Positions 19,368 to 29,706 are shown, numbered from the stretch's first letter. The stretch is 64,000 bases of DNA from JAJPKK01 sp963844635 (GCA_963844635.1 CAWJPD010000008.1:124001-188000); one strand, 5' to 3'. Notes: generated by a model not told the origin, from the sequence alone. Translations and numbers: made by a program.

Positions 19368-21100
19368 TCATTCTGCAGCCGCTTGTTTGAGAAGCGTTTC
19401 GCCGGGACGTACATGGGAGAAGACGACCGGCGCGTTCTCTACGCGAGGTTCGCCATCCTGCCGCGACACCAACGAAAAGCGCGAAGCGGCAAGATCGCCA
19501 GGCTGCGGGAAATCCTCGCGATAATGCGCGCCGCGGGAATTCTCGCGCCATCGCGCCGCGAGCGCAATCGCCTGGCTGGTTTCGATGAGCGAGCGCAGGT
19601 TCAACCAATCATGCCAGGCGAGATCGAAGCTGCGGTCGCGGTCGGGGACGCCGGTCCCGAGCAGAGTCCTTTCGATTTCGCCAAGCCTGGCCAGTGCACG
19701 GTCTATGCCCGGGGCGTCTCGCAAGATGCCGATATCGTCCCACATCGTGTCCATCAGCGCCTCACGCAGTTCGTTGAGATCGCCGCGCGCCTGCGCGAAG
19801 GGGTGGAGCGCACGGTCGACCTCCTCGGTGAGAATGGTCTCGTCCGGCGCTTCCCGCGCCTTCTGCTGCTCGACGAACTCCGCCATCGCTTCGCCGGCAA
19901 TGCCGCCGAACACGGTGGAATTGGCAACGCCGTTGCCGCCAAGCCGGTTCGCGCCATGGACCCCACCGGCATCCTCGCCGGCGACGAACAGGCCGCGCAG
20001 CGCCGTCGCGGTGTCGGCTCCGCACACGACCCCGCCCATCAAATAGTGCGCAGTGGGCACGACCTCGACGAGGCCGCCGGCGAGATCGAAGCCGCAGTCA
20101 TGGCAGCGCTTGACCATGCCTTTGAACTCTCGGGCGATACGCGCCGGCCCGAGATGGGCCATGCTGATATATACGCCGCCGTTGGGCGAACTCCGCCCGG
20201 CCCGCATCTCCGCGAATATGGCGCGGCTCACCACGTCGCGGGTCGCGCGCTCCGATTGCGGGTCGTAGCCCTGCATGAAACGACGCATCGCGCCGTCGAG
20301 CAGGTGACCGCCCGAGCCACGCAACCCCTCCTCCAACACCGTGCCGGTCATACGCGTATCGGGGCCGGCCAAGAGTCCGGTCGGATGGAACTGCACCATC
20401 TCCATATCGCGCAGCTTGAGACCTGCCGCAAAGCCATCGCGAGGCCGTCCATGCTCTTGTCCCCGGACGGCGTGTGATAGCGGTACATGGTCGGGCCGCC
20501 GCCGGTCGCGAGCAGGATGGCGCGCGCCGCGACAAAGATGAGCGTACCGCTGCGGATATCGACCAGCAGCGCGCCGGCAATGGCGCCGCCATCCCGCGCG
20601 GGCACGAGGCCGAGCGCGCGATGTTCTTCGAGGCGGGCAATGCCGGGGCGAGCCAGCACCTGTTCCATCAGCCGGTTCATGATTTCGATTCCGGTGAGGT
20701 CGCCCTTGTGCACGGTGCGGTCAAAACTTTGGCCGGCAAACGCCTTGCCGTGGAGGCTGCCGTCGGGATTGCGGTCGAAGAAGCAGCCGATCTCGTTTTC
20801 AAGTTCGCGCACGCGCTTGGGCGCCCGGCTGACGAGGGTCCAGGCGAGGCCCTGGTGCGGGAGCCAGTGGCCGCCGGTGATCGTGTCCATGAAATGCCGC
20901 TCGATGGAATCGCCGGCCTGCAGCGCGACGTTGTAGCCGCCCTGGACCATGCGGGTGCAGCCGCTCTTGCCCAACAGACCCTTGGTGGCGATCGTGACGG
21001 CGAGCGATGGATCGGCCTGATGGGCGTGCAGCGCTGCGAACAAGCCCGCCCCGCCTGAGCCGAGGATCAGGATGTCGGTGTGTGCGCGCGCGAGTGGCAT
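19368..21100 (-). CDS. Fumarate reductase/succinate dehydrogenase-type flavoprotein, one frameshift as sequenced
   Basis: About 577 residues in two frames. The first has the FAD-binding start ILILGSGGAGLFAALHA and LLGKSGCTRMVQGGYN; the second has EMVQFHPTGLLAG, the SRAIFAEMRAGR and AGEDAGGVHGANRLGGN blocks, and the C-terminal WRENSRGAHYREDFP. One base is missing at about 20432, between DGLAMAL and the expected AGLKLRDMEM. No iron-sulfur or membrane-anchor subunit gene is adjacent, so its electron partner is unknown. It is the first gene of an operon with the fumarase subunits, which suggests a C4-dicarboxylate role. ATG 21100 (MPLARAHTD) is the likely start. Confidence 0.82.
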
Positions 21101-21277
21101 GGTTTCAGCATAAGCCGCGATCCCGCACACGTCTCGCTATTGTTCCTTTCGTTACTGGCGAACTGAACGTCAGTCGATGGGGTGATCCGCAGGCGCTTGT
21201 CGTCCCCTGGTGAGCCGCATACGATCGGGCATGGAAGCCTTACAACCATCATGGTTCAAATTGCCGGAGGGCCGAAA

Positions 21278-22387
21278 ATGCGCGCAGCTCACGTGGTGCT
21301 CACCACCGTTCTCGCGTCGATGGCCATCTTTGCTGGCGGTGCCGCGGCGCCGGCTCAGCAGACTTATCCGAAACCGACCGAACTCCCCAATCCGTACCGG
21401 CTGGTCGAAGGCTGGCCGACCCTGCCGAAGAGCATGAACAATGGGCAGTGGGGCGAAGTCATCCGCGTGCATGTCGCGGCAGACGGCAATATCTGGGTGT
21501 TTCACCGCTGCTTCAACACGGTGCCGCCCGGCCACGCGACCTGCATCAATCGCGGCGAAGCCAATCCGCCGATTCTTGAGTTCGATCCCTCCGGCAAGCT
21601 CATGAAAAGTCTGGGCGCAGGCTTGTTCGCGTATCCGCACGGCTTCACCATCGACAACGACGGCAATCTTTGGGCAAGCGACGTCAATGACGAGGCGACG
21701 GTGCTGGGCATGCCGGCGACCACACCGGACGGCGTCGACCTTGGCGAGGAAGTCGTCAAGATGGCTCCCGACGGCATGGTCTTGAAGGTGCTCGGCATGG
21801 AAGGCGTCTCGGGCACCGGGCCCGACACCTTCGATCGCCCGACCGGCGTCGCGGTGGCTGCAAACGGCGATATTTTCGTTTCCGACGGCCATCTGCCGAA
21901 CCACTTCAACACCGGCCGCATCCTCAAATTCGACCGGACCGGCCGCTTCATCAAGCAATGGGGACGACGCGGATCGGCCCCTGGCGAATTCGATGAGCCG
22001 CACGATATTTTCATCGGCGGCTCGCAGGGCCGGGTCTATGTCGCCGACCGCAAGAACAACCGCATCCAAGTCTTCGACCAGGACGGCAATTTCATTGCCG
22101 CCTGGCACCAGTTCGGCCAACCAAGTTCGGTGTTCGTCGGCAAGGATGACACGATTTATGTGGGTGCCTCGTTTCCCGACCCGGCAGCAAAGAAAGGCGA
22201 ACTGCGCGGCATCGTGATCGGAAATGCGCGGGACGGTTCGCTCAATGCGTTCATCCCGGACCCGGCCGACCTCGACAAGGTCGACGTCGGAACCTCGGCC
22301 TCGGGCATCGCCGCAGATGACGCGGGCAACATCTACGCCGCCGACGTCGGCGCGCATAACCTGCGAAAATACATGAAGGTGCAGTAG
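21278..22387 (+). CDS. Exported NHL-repeat beta-propeller protein (PAL-like)
   Basis: A 369-residue exported protein. The signal peptide is MRAAHVVLTTVLASMAIFAG followed by GAAAPAQQ. The rest is made of NHL-type blades (for example VAADGNIWVFHRC, NDGNLWASDVND, VAANGDIFVSDGHL, GRVYVADRKNNRIQVFDQDG, NIYAADVGAHNLRKY). It resembles peptidyl-alpha-hydroxyglycine alpha-amidating lyase-like proteins found in many alphaproteobacteria; actual activity is unknown. GGAGG at 21266-21270 sets the start. A second member of the same broad family is at 56890. It is divergent from the flavoprotein operon. Confidence 0.82.
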   Translation: MRAAHVVLTTVLASMAIFAGGAAAPAQQTYPKPTELPNPYRLVEGWPTLPKSMNNGQWGEVIRVHVAADGNIWVFHRCFNTVPPGHATCINRGEANPPILEFDPSGKLMKSLGAGLFAYPHGFTIDNDGNLWASDVNDEATVLGMPATTPDGVDLGEEVVKMAPDGMVLKVLGMEGVSGTGPDTFDRPTGVAVAANGDIFVSDGHLPNHFNTGRILKFDRTGRFIKQWGRRGSAPGEFDEPHDIFIGGSQGRVYVADRKNNRIQVFDQDGNFIAAWHQFGQPSSVFVGKDDTIYVGASFPDPAAKKGELRGIVIGNARDGSLNAFIPDPADLDKVDVGTSASGIAADDAGNIYAADVGAHNLRKYMKVQ

Positions 22388-22425
22388 CCGCCGCGCCGCC
22401 CTGCAAGCATCGCTGACGTACCGAA

Positions 22426-22577
22426 AAACCCTCTCCCCTTGCGGGAGAGGGTGGCTGCCGAAGGCGGCCGGGTGAGGGGGTCGCGCATCGAACGACATCG
22501 GTTTTGCATGCGGGAGTCTCTGCCCCTCATCCGGCGCGGCTACCGCCGCGCCACCTTCTCCCACAAGGGGAGAAGGA
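22426..22577. repeat. REP-like inverted repeat cluster, copy 1
   Basis: It reads CCCTCTCCCCTTGCGGGAGAG, then GGCTGCCGAAGGCGGCCGGG, a spacer, and the mirror half CCTCATCCGGCGCGGC ... CTTCTCCCACAAGGGGAGAAG. An inverted copy lies at 48795-48955. It fills most of the gap downstream of the NHL protein and the CoxS-like gene. Confidence 0.75.
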
Positions 22578-22623
22578 CTTTGACGAGATGCGTAGAAATC
22601 TTCGCTCATCCGCCGGCAGTTTA

Positions 22624-23111
22624 TCACGCCGGCTGCAATGCGCGCCGCTTGCGCGCGGCTGTCTTCACCGCCGCGATGATTTCCGGGTAGGCCGCGCAGC
22701 GGCATAGATTGCCCGAGAGATATCGCGAATGCGCTCGTCATCGGGGTCGGGGTGTTCATCCAAAAGCTGCTTCACCATCAGGATGAAGCCCGGCGTGCAG
22801 AAGCCGCATTGAAACGCGCCATGCTCGATGAAAGCCTCCTGCACCGGGTCAAGAACGTTGTCGCGATCGAGGTTTTCGATTGTTTCGACCCGGCATCCGT
22901 CGGCGAAGGCGGCGAGAAACAGACATCCGGACACCGCCTGCCCATCGACGATCAGCGTACAGCAGCCGCACAGCCCTTGGCCGCAGCTCTCGCGCGCACC
23001 ATAAAGGCTGAATTCGTTGCGGATAACCTCCAGCAGCGTGTGATGTGAGGCGATCGCTGCCGAGACCGGCTCGTCGTTCAACGTAAATGAAATCGTGCGC
23101 ATCGCAGTCAT
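22624..23111 (-). CDS. 2Fe-2S subunit of a molybdenum hydroxylase (CoxS-like), one frameshift as sequenced
   Basis: About 162 residues. The plant-type ferredoxin cluster is ESCGQGLCGCCTLIVDGQAVSGC and the second cluster begins QCGFCTPGFILMV; the last part, LSGNLCRCAAYPEIIAAVK, is only found after a 1-bp frame change at about 22711-22727 and continues to a stop at 22624. It would pass electrons between the molybdenum and FAD subunits. It lies beyond a substrate-binding protein gene, not next to the L and M genes. The start may be 23111 or 23102 (MRTISFTLN). Confidence 0.78.
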
Positions 23112-23220
23112 GCCGGTGCTTTCATTAAGAAGCTTCGTGTTCTGTATTCCGGCCCTTCGCGGGGGATGATTGAACGATGCGCCGGCATTGTTGTGCCTTG
23201 CCGGCCCGCATCTCGCTTCG

Positions 23221-24245
23221 CTATTCGATCACTTCGTCGGCGCGCGCCAGGAAGCTGTCAGGTATTGCCACGCCGATCGCCTTTGCCGTCTTGAGATTAA
23301 CAGTCAGCGCGAATTTGGTCGGATACTGGACCGGCAGGTCACCCGGCTTGGCACCCCGAAGAATGCGATCGACATAAGACGAAGCGCGCAAGAACAGGTC
23401 GGCGCCATCCGCTCCGTGTGACAACAGAACTCCCTCTCCGGTGATCCTGATGCCGCCGTACATCGCGGGCAACCGATGGCGGAGCGCCAGCCGTTGGATC
23501 GCCTCCACCTTGCCGGCGGAAAGTGGTGGCCCGCTCAGAAGCAAACCACCGTTCGGCTCAGCTGCGAAGGCATCTAGCCTGCGCTCGATATCAGCCGGAT
23601 CGCGAATGGGCATTTCGATCGTTGTTAAGCCTAACTGGGCTGCAGCTGCAGCGACTTCGCGTCGCGCCGGACCCGAGTTCTGAAACCGATCCGGGTCAAA
23701 CGCGTCCGCGATTCGGGTCAGGGAAGGTACAGCCTCCTTGAACAACTCGAGCCACTTTCCGTTCAGGGATGTGAAGGTGTTTCCAAATCCGGTCAAATTC
23801 CCCGATGGTCGTGCGATGCTGCCCACCAGATTATTTGCCTGAGGATCACCGCCGCCCACAAATACAATCGGAATGGTCTGCGTACGTGCTTGAACCGCTC
23901 GGGCGGCAGGCCCGCCGAATACGAAAATCACGTCGGGTGCGATGTTGACCAATTCCTGAGCATCGGCAGCAAGACGGCCGGGATCACCGCCGGAAAAGCG
24001 AGGTACAAGTTGCAGGTTGCGACCCTCTGTCCAGCCGAGCTTGGCGAGGCCTTCACGAAACATCGCGAGGAAGGATGGCTCCGCACGTTACTGGGGTCAC
24101 CGCCACCGATCAGCACCCCGACTTGCCGAATGCGCTCGGCCGCCCGCGCCACGACGGGGCCGGCCATCGACCATGCGAGCATCCCCACGGCCGCGCTGCC
24201 GGTTGCGGCTATGAAATCACGCCTTTTGAGATCACGCCGTTCCAT
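23221..24245 (-). CDS. ABC-type substrate-binding protein (PF04392-like), one frameshift as sequenced
   Basis: About 341 residues in two frames. The N-terminal frame has a twin-arginine-like signal (LKRRDFIAATGSAAVGML) and RIRQVGVLIGGGDPSNV; the second frame starts near MFREGLAKLGWTEGRNLQL and runs to the end with VDRILRGAKPGDLPVQ and TKFALTVNLKTAKAIG. The join lies near 24085-24095. These proteins are usually found without an ABC permease beside them and the ligand is unknown. It sits between the 2Fe-2S and molybdenum subunit genes of the hydroxylase cluster. A C-terminal relic of a close relative is at 17262. Confidence 0.8.
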
Positions 24246-24298
24246 CGGCCCTCCTGATCTGCTCTCGCGCGGGCGCCGGGGGTGGGTGCGCTCCGCCT

Positions 24299-26613
24299 TC
24301 AGTCATCGATCGGGCGGCCCTCCTTGGCGCGCAGCGCCCGCAGCACGGCTTCCGGGTTGAGCGGCAATTCGGTCAGCCGCACGCCGACGGCGTCGTCGAT
24401 GGCATTGCCGATCGCCGGCGAGACGCAGAAGGTCGCGACCTCGCCGACGCCCTTGCCGCCGAACGGACCGTTGCTCTGATAGGCCTCGACGGTCTCGTTT
24501 TCCAAAATCGCCGGCAGGTCGTGAATGCCCGGAATCTTGTAGTCGGCGAGCGAGGCATTGGTCACCTGGCCGCCGTCGAACTGCATCTTCTCGAACATCG
24601 TGAAGCCGAGCTGCATCATGCGCGGCGCCGGAAATCTGGGACTCGGCAGATGTCCGGATTGATCGGCCGTGCCGATGTCGCAGACATTGATCAGCCGCGC
24701 GATGCGCACATGGCCGGTTTCGGTATCGACCTCGACCTCGGCGCCGACGCCCGAGACCATCCAGAACGGCGTCACGTTCGCGGTGAGGCCGGTCTTCGGG
24801 CTCGGGCGGGATATAGTCCGGCTTGTAGACGCCGGTGCCGACGATGTTGCCGGCCTGCATGCCGTATTTCTTCTGGAACAGGTCGGCGACCGAGTAGTTG
24901 GTGCCTTCCGGCAGGCCGAGATCGCGCGCCATCGCGAGAATCTTGGCGCGCGCTTCCTCGGCCGCAAGCTTTACCGCATGGCCCATGTGGAACAGCGAGC
25001 GAGAGCCAAGCGTGCCCATGTCGTAGGGCGTCACGTCGGTGTCGCGCGGCACGACGTTGACCGCTTCGGCCGGAATGTCGAGGATTTCGCCGACCATCTG
25101 CGCCATCGCGGTATCGGAGCCTTGGCCCATGTCGATGGTGCCGCAATAGAGCGTGGTCGCTGCCGTCGGCATTGACGTTGACGATGGCGACCGAGGTGGT
25201 CGGCGAGATCACCGCCTTGATCGCGATGGCGATGCCGCGGCCGCGCCGCACCGTGCCGCCGCCGCGCGCGAACGGCCGGTCCCAGTTCATCCGCTCGGCA
25301 ACACGCTCCAGCACTTCTTCGACCTGGGCGTCCTTGAGCGGGGTGCCGGTGGTGTGCTTGCCGCCTTCGCGCATGATGTTGCGGCGCCGGAACTCGACCG
25401 GATCGATCGCCAGCGCCCGCGCCATCATGTCGGTATGGCATTCATAGGCCCAGACCAGCTGCGGCACGCCGAAGCCGCGCAGCGCGCCGGACGGCGGCTG
25501 GTTGGTGTAGAGCGCGTAGGAATTGATCGAGACGTTCTCGATATCGTAAGGCCCGGAGGCGGTGAAGCCGGACTTCTGGGCCACGCGCGGCCCGATATCG
25601 GCATAGGCGCCGCCGTTCCAGAACACTTCGCAGCGGCGCGCCGTGATGCGGCCGTCGCGCGTCGACCGCGCTCTTGATGCGGAACGTCATCGGGTGGCGG
25701 GTGATGGTGTAGAACATCTCCTCCATCGGAAGCGCGACTTTTGACCGGCCGCTTGGCGATCATCGACAGCGCGGTGACCAGCGCTTCGAGCTTGATATAG
25801 AGCTTGCCGCCATAGCCGCCGCCGAGGAACGGCACCTTGACGCGCACGCGGTTCTCCGGCCAGCCGAGCAGCCGCGCGATCTCGATGCGCACGAAGGAGG
25901 GCCCCTGCGAGGCGGTGTAGAGCGTCAGCCGGTCGTTCTTGAAATCGCCGCGATCGAAACGAACGGCTCGAACGGGAGATGCAGCACCTTCTGGGTGCGG
26001 AACTCATGCTCGAAAATATGTGCGGCCTCGGCGAAGGCCTTGTCGACATCGCCTTTGCGCAGGCGGTAATCGAGCGCGATATTGGTGCCCTTGACGCCCT
26101 TGAGGTGCTTGAGATCGGCGAAAGTGCCGGCGGGCTTGAGTTCCTCATGCACCAGCACCTCGTTCTGCGCCGCTTCGACCTCGTCGAATACCGCCGGCAG
26201 TTCTTCATATTCGGCGGCGATCAGCGCCGCCGCCGCTTCCGCCACATGCGGGTCTCCGGCGAGCACCACCGCGACCGGCTCGCCGACATAATGCACCTTG
26301 TCGATGGCGAGGATCGGCTGGTCATGAAAGGCGGGGCCGTAATAGGGATGCGGGATGACCTTCACGCACGTCTTGCGCGGTGATGACGCGGTAGACGCCC
26401 GGCACGGCCGCGAGCGGCGCTGGTATCGATCGACTTGATGCGGCCATGCGCCACCGTGGAGCGAAAAATCTTGCCATGCAGCATGCCGGGCAGGCGCAGA
26501 TTATGCGTGTATTCGGCGCGTCCGGTGACTTTCTCCCGCGCTTCGAGACGCGGCAGGCTGCGCCCGACCTGGCGCGTGGTGGCCGCTCTCGTCGTGATCG
26601 TGTCCGTGCTCAC
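24299..26613 (-). pseudogene. Molybdopterin-binding subunit of xanthine dehydrogenase family (CoxL-like), about ten frame breaks
   Basis: A full-length large subunit (about 770 residues) can be followed in pieces across all three minus frames. In order: VGRSLPRLEAREKVTGRAEY, KVIPHPYYGPAFHDQPILAI, RVKVPFLGGGYGGKLYIKLE, WNGGAYADIGPRVAQKSG, SGALRGFGVPQLVWAYECHT, TIDMGQGSDTAMAQMVGEIL and GGKGVGEVATFCVSPAIGNA. The loop ALRGFG is the generic hydroxylase form, not the AYRGAGR or AYXCSFR forms of CO dehydrogenase, so CO oxidation is not supported. Breaks lie near 26417, 26366, 25960, 25735, 25665, 25170, 24795 and three within 24605-24670. The GTG start at 26613 overlaps the preceding stop. Confidence 0.72.
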
Positions 26614-27486
26614 CGGGAAAGCCTTCCTCGAAGGCGCGGCGTACCGCGCGGCGCACATAGACCCGCAGCAATTCACGCTTGTAGGCGGCCGATCCGCGCA
26701 CGTCGGAGACCGTCTCAGCCTCTTCGGCGGCGGCATCGCCCGCGCGCGCCAGCACGGCGTCTTCGATCGGCGGCGCCGGAGAGAATGTCTTCTGCGCCGT
26801 CTGAGGCGGATCGCTTTCTCGGTCGCGGCGCTGACGACGATGCGTGGCGCGCGAACCGCCTTGTCCGTCGGCTTCGAGCGACACGGCGACGCCGAGCGCC
26901 GGCCAATCGTCGGCCGAACCGGTGGTACATTTGAGATAGGCGGCGCGCCGCGCACCTTGCGGAGGGATGCGAAGCTCGGTGATGATCTCGTCCCGCGCCG
27001 AGCACGGTCTCGTAATAGCCAGCGAAAAGGTCCTCGACCTTGAGCATGCGTTCGCCGGCGCGGCCTCGTCACCGCAATCGTCGGCGTCGAGCGCCATCAG
27101 CACCGGCGGCAGGTCCATGTGCGGATCGCCATGGGCGAGATTGCCGCCGATCGTCGCGACATTGCGCACCCGCACATTGGAGAGCCGCCGCATCGTGCGC
27201 ACGATGACGCCGGCGCGCTCGCGCCACTTCGGCCGAACGTTCGACATCGCGACGAGCGGCGTAAGCGCGCCGATCGCGAGGCCGCCGTCGGGCGTTGCCG
27301 TAATCGACGCGAGTGTCTTGAGTTTGCGCAGACTGACGAGGCGGGTGCGGCCGGAAAACGCCGGCCTTCATCATCAGCATCAAGCGCGGTGCCGCCACCC
27401 AACGGCCGCACGGAGGCGTCTTGTGGATCGAGCTGGCGGAGCGCCTCCTCGAGCGTCTCCGGTTCGGCGAGTTCGAAGGGACTCAC
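26610..27486 (-). pseudogene. FAD-binding subunit of molybdenum hydroxylase (CoxM-like), several frame breaks
   Basis: About 290 residues in pieces: FELAEPETLEEALRQLDP and VRPLGGGTAL (FAD-binding start), LMLMMKAGVFRP, NVRPKWRERAGVIV, NVRVRNVATIGGNLAHGDPH (FAD motif), LKVEDLFAGYYETVLGA, DEIITELRIPP and GSAAYKRELLRVYVRRAVRR. At least six single-base breaks are needed, near 27382, 27358, 27065, 27000, 26890 and 26810. A GTG start (27484-27486) overlaps the CoxG stop as GTGA, and a GTGA also joins it to the large subunit gene, so the operon layout is preserved despite the breaks. Confidence 0.68.
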
Positions 27487-27982
27487 GGCAGTTTCCCCGT
27501 CGCTGCAGTGGTGGCCGCGCCAGCCGTGCTTGGCACGCCAGCGGCAAAGGCCGCGCGCATGCTCTCGGCGAACTTTTGTTCCATCTCCTTGGCTTTCGCT
27601 TTGAACACCGGCTGGCCCATGCTGCCGAGCTTGCCGGTGATGCTGGCGTCGATGGAATATTTCACCAGCGTCTCGTCGCCGGCGTCGATGAGGTCGGTCG
27701 TCGAGACTGGCCGTGAAGCGGCCGACGACCCGATCGGGGTGCCTTCGATGCTTGCGCCTCGATGCGCTCAGGTGGGGTGAGCTTCGTCACCTCGACGCTC
27801 ACCTTGAAGCTGAACTTCATGTAGGCGACCTTGGTCTCGAGCACCGCGTCGTAATGCGTCGGATCGATCTCCTTGAGGTCACGCACGCCCTCGACGCAGG
27901 ACGCAAAAAACGGCGCATTCTGCAGCACATCGAAGACGCTCGCGCGAGGCGCCGGGAGCGTGATCTCGCCGCTCACGATCAT
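27483..27982 (-). pseudogene. CoxG/SRPBCC-family protein, frame breaks
   Basis: About 165 residues. The N-terminal frame reads MIVSGEITLPAPRASVFDVL, FASCVEGVRDLKEIDPTHYD and KLTPPERIEAQA, typical of carbon monoxide dehydrogenase accessory subunit G. After two or three breaks at about 27700-27760 the C-terminal frame continues with YSIDASITGKLGSMGQPVF and EMEQKFAESMRAAF. CoxG-like proteins help anchor or mature molybdenum hydroxylases. The start overlaps the stop of the upstream hydrolase gene as ATGA. Confidence 0.68.
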
Positions 27983-28788
27983 TGCGCCGGGACCGCTTCG
28001 AGGAGCGCGCGTAACTCGGCGGCGATGCGCTCGGGGCATTCGAGCGGCGTGAGGTGGCGCGCGTTCGGGATCACCGTCAGCGTCGAGCCCGCGATACCAC
28101 GATGCAGCGCCTGCGCCATCGCGACCGGGGTCGCGTAATCCTCCTCGCCAACCTCGATGCGGACGGGCATCGTCAGATTTTGGGGAGCGCTGCCGTCATG
28201 TTGCAGGCGCCCAGCATGCGGCAGGTTTCCGCATATGCCTCCCGCGTGTTGGCGAGGAAGGTCGCGACGCTGGCCTCGACCACGTCTTTGCGCTTTTCGC
28301 GGAAGGGATCGGTGAACCAGCGCGTGGTCTGAAAGCCGATCAGTGCCTCAAGCCCCTTCGATTGCGCGGCGCTGGCGCGCTCTTCCCAGGTGTCCGGGGC
28401 ATCGTACCAGGCCGTGGTATCGAACAGGCCCAGCGCCTGCGTCCGCGACGGATAGGCCGCGGCAAAAGCGAGGGTGATGCAGCCCCCCATCGAGGCGCCG
28501 GCGACCGCTGCCGAGCGCCAACCGACCGCGTCCATCAAATCGGCGAGATCGTCGGCGAACTGCTCGACCCGGTACGGTCCGGCAGGCTTGTCCGAACCGC
28601 CATGGCCACGGCAGTCATAGACGAGGATTTCGGTCGCGTCGGAAAGCGGCGACGGTGACCGGGTTCCAGAAATTGCGGTCCATGCCGAGCGAATGGATCA
28701 GCACCAGCGGCGCCGCGTCGGTCTTGTGGCCGCGCAACTCGTAAACGAGCCGCGTGCCGTCCCGAAGTTCTGTGCTGGAAGCGGTCAT
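27979..28788 (-). pseudogene. Alpha/beta hydrolase (3-oxoadipate enol-lactonase-like), frame breaks
   Basis: About 268 residues in three frames. Visible are ELRDGTRLVYELRG, APLVLIHSLGMDRNFWNPV, the nucleophile elbow AVAGASMGGCITLAFAAAYP (Ser in GASMG) and, after a further break near 28175, MPVRIEVGEEDYATPVAMA and the catalytic His region NARHLTPLECPERI. A first break lies near 28650. PcaD-like hydrolases cleave lactones or esters. It heads the hydroxylase operon, with the CoxG gene overlapping its stop, so it may process the product of hydroxylation. Confidence 0.68.
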
Positions 28789-28961
28789 CCGTCGCGATCC
28801 CGTCAAAGCCGATCACCGTCGCGCGAGCGGCGACAGCGGTCTGGACGCAGCGAGCATTGCCGCTGTTTCTACACGGATCGTGGCCGCGCCAACAATCCCC
28901 GGTTACTCCTGGCAGCCTTGTCATGCCTCACAGGAATAACGGCGCTTTTTGGCCCAAAACT

Positions 28962-29141
28962 TCACCGACCCTCTCGGCGCTCCTTGAGAAGCTCCTCAAC
29001 CGCTGATGCACCGCCTTTGATACGCGGCGGTGGGGTGACAAAGAGGGTGCGAGGTGGCGTGCCTCCGAGACGTGGCGGCCGGACGACGCCGTCGCGGATC
29101 AATCGCGACAGCCTGCCATCATCTCCGCGGTTTCCGATCAC
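28962..29141 (-). pseudogene. C-terminal remnant of a Phd/YefM-type antitoxin
   Basis: The minus frame reads GDDGRLSRLIRDGVVRPPR, then TLFVTPPPRIKGGASAVEEL and LKERREGR before a TGA at 28962-28964. This matches the C-terminal pattern I know from prevent-host-death antitoxins that pair with PIN-domain toxins. The N-terminal DNA-binding part is missing (an in-frame stop lies upstream at about 29150) and no PIN toxin gene is next to it. The rest of the 28789-29207 gap shows nothing else. Confidence 0.5.
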
Positions 29142-29207
29142 TAAATTAGTTCATCGTGTGCCACAGCACCTGTCTCCCTCGGGCATTTGACGCGAGAGCG
29201 AGAACCG

Positions 29208-29591
29208 CTATAGGCGGCTCGCGACCGTGTAGGCAAGGTATACGAACAACGCAGCTCCCAGCGTGAAAAGCAGGCTTGCAAGGATAAGGTCGGAGCGGCC
29301 GGCATCTGGCCGAGATTCGGGACTGTCGATGTTTCGTGCGGTTCGGTGGAAGCGAACAATCGCCAAGACGATGGTTGCTGCGCCAAGAACAATGAGAAGC
29401 AATCCTGCAATATCTCCCACCAGTCGTCCACGCGGCGACAGCGTCTGTTTGGCAAGCGAGTTGCCTGCGATTTCCAAAAAAAGACCGAACCTCTCAACCA
29501 AGAAGCCGAACGCCATGATCGCAATCGCGGTGCGGACCCAAGCCAGGAAAGTTCGTTCGTTCGCCGCATGATCGCTGTATCGTTCTATCAT
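29208..29591 (-). CDS. DUF202 family membrane protein
   Basis: A 127-residue inner-membrane protein. The DUF202 signature NERTFLAWVRTAIAIMAFGF opens the first helix, followed by LVGDIAGLLLIVLGAATIVLAI and a final helix LILASLLFTLGAALFVYLA. Three membrane segments and the length match YidH-like proteins. ATG 29591 (MIERYSDHA) is chosen because a GAGGG lies about eight bases upstream and DUF202 proteins start shortly before the motif. It is divergent from the esterase gene. The function is unknown. Confidence 0.8.
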   Translation of the reverse strand: MIERYSDHAANERTFLAWVRTAIAIMAFGFLVERFGLFLEIAGNSLAKQTLSPRGRLVGDIAGLLLIVLGAATIVLAIVRFHRTARNIDSPESRPDAGRSDLILASLLFTLGAALFVYLAYTVASRL

Positions 29592-29664
29592 CTCGTACCC
29601 TCTCGGAATGACGGCAGAAGGGTTTGGGGCATACGCGCACGTGTCACGCAATCGAATGTCCAAA

Positions 29665-29706
29665 TTACCTAAGCTGGAAGGCGTTTTACCTAAGCTGGAA
29701 GGCGTT
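29665..29706. repeat. Perfect 21-bp tandem duplication
   Basis: The unit TTACCTAAGCTGGAAGGCGT(T) occurs twice head to tail at 29665-29685 and 29686-29706, between the divergent DUF202 and esterase genes. If the esterase starts upstream it adds seven residues; otherwise it lies in the promoter region and could be a binding site. Confidence 0.9.

Noticed and set aside
24299..27486. CO dehydrogenase (coxMSL)
   Set aside because: The large subunit has ALRGFG at the active-site loop, not the form I or form II CO dehydrogenase motifs, and the 2Fe-2S gene is separated from L and M. A general molybdenum hydroxylase is safer.
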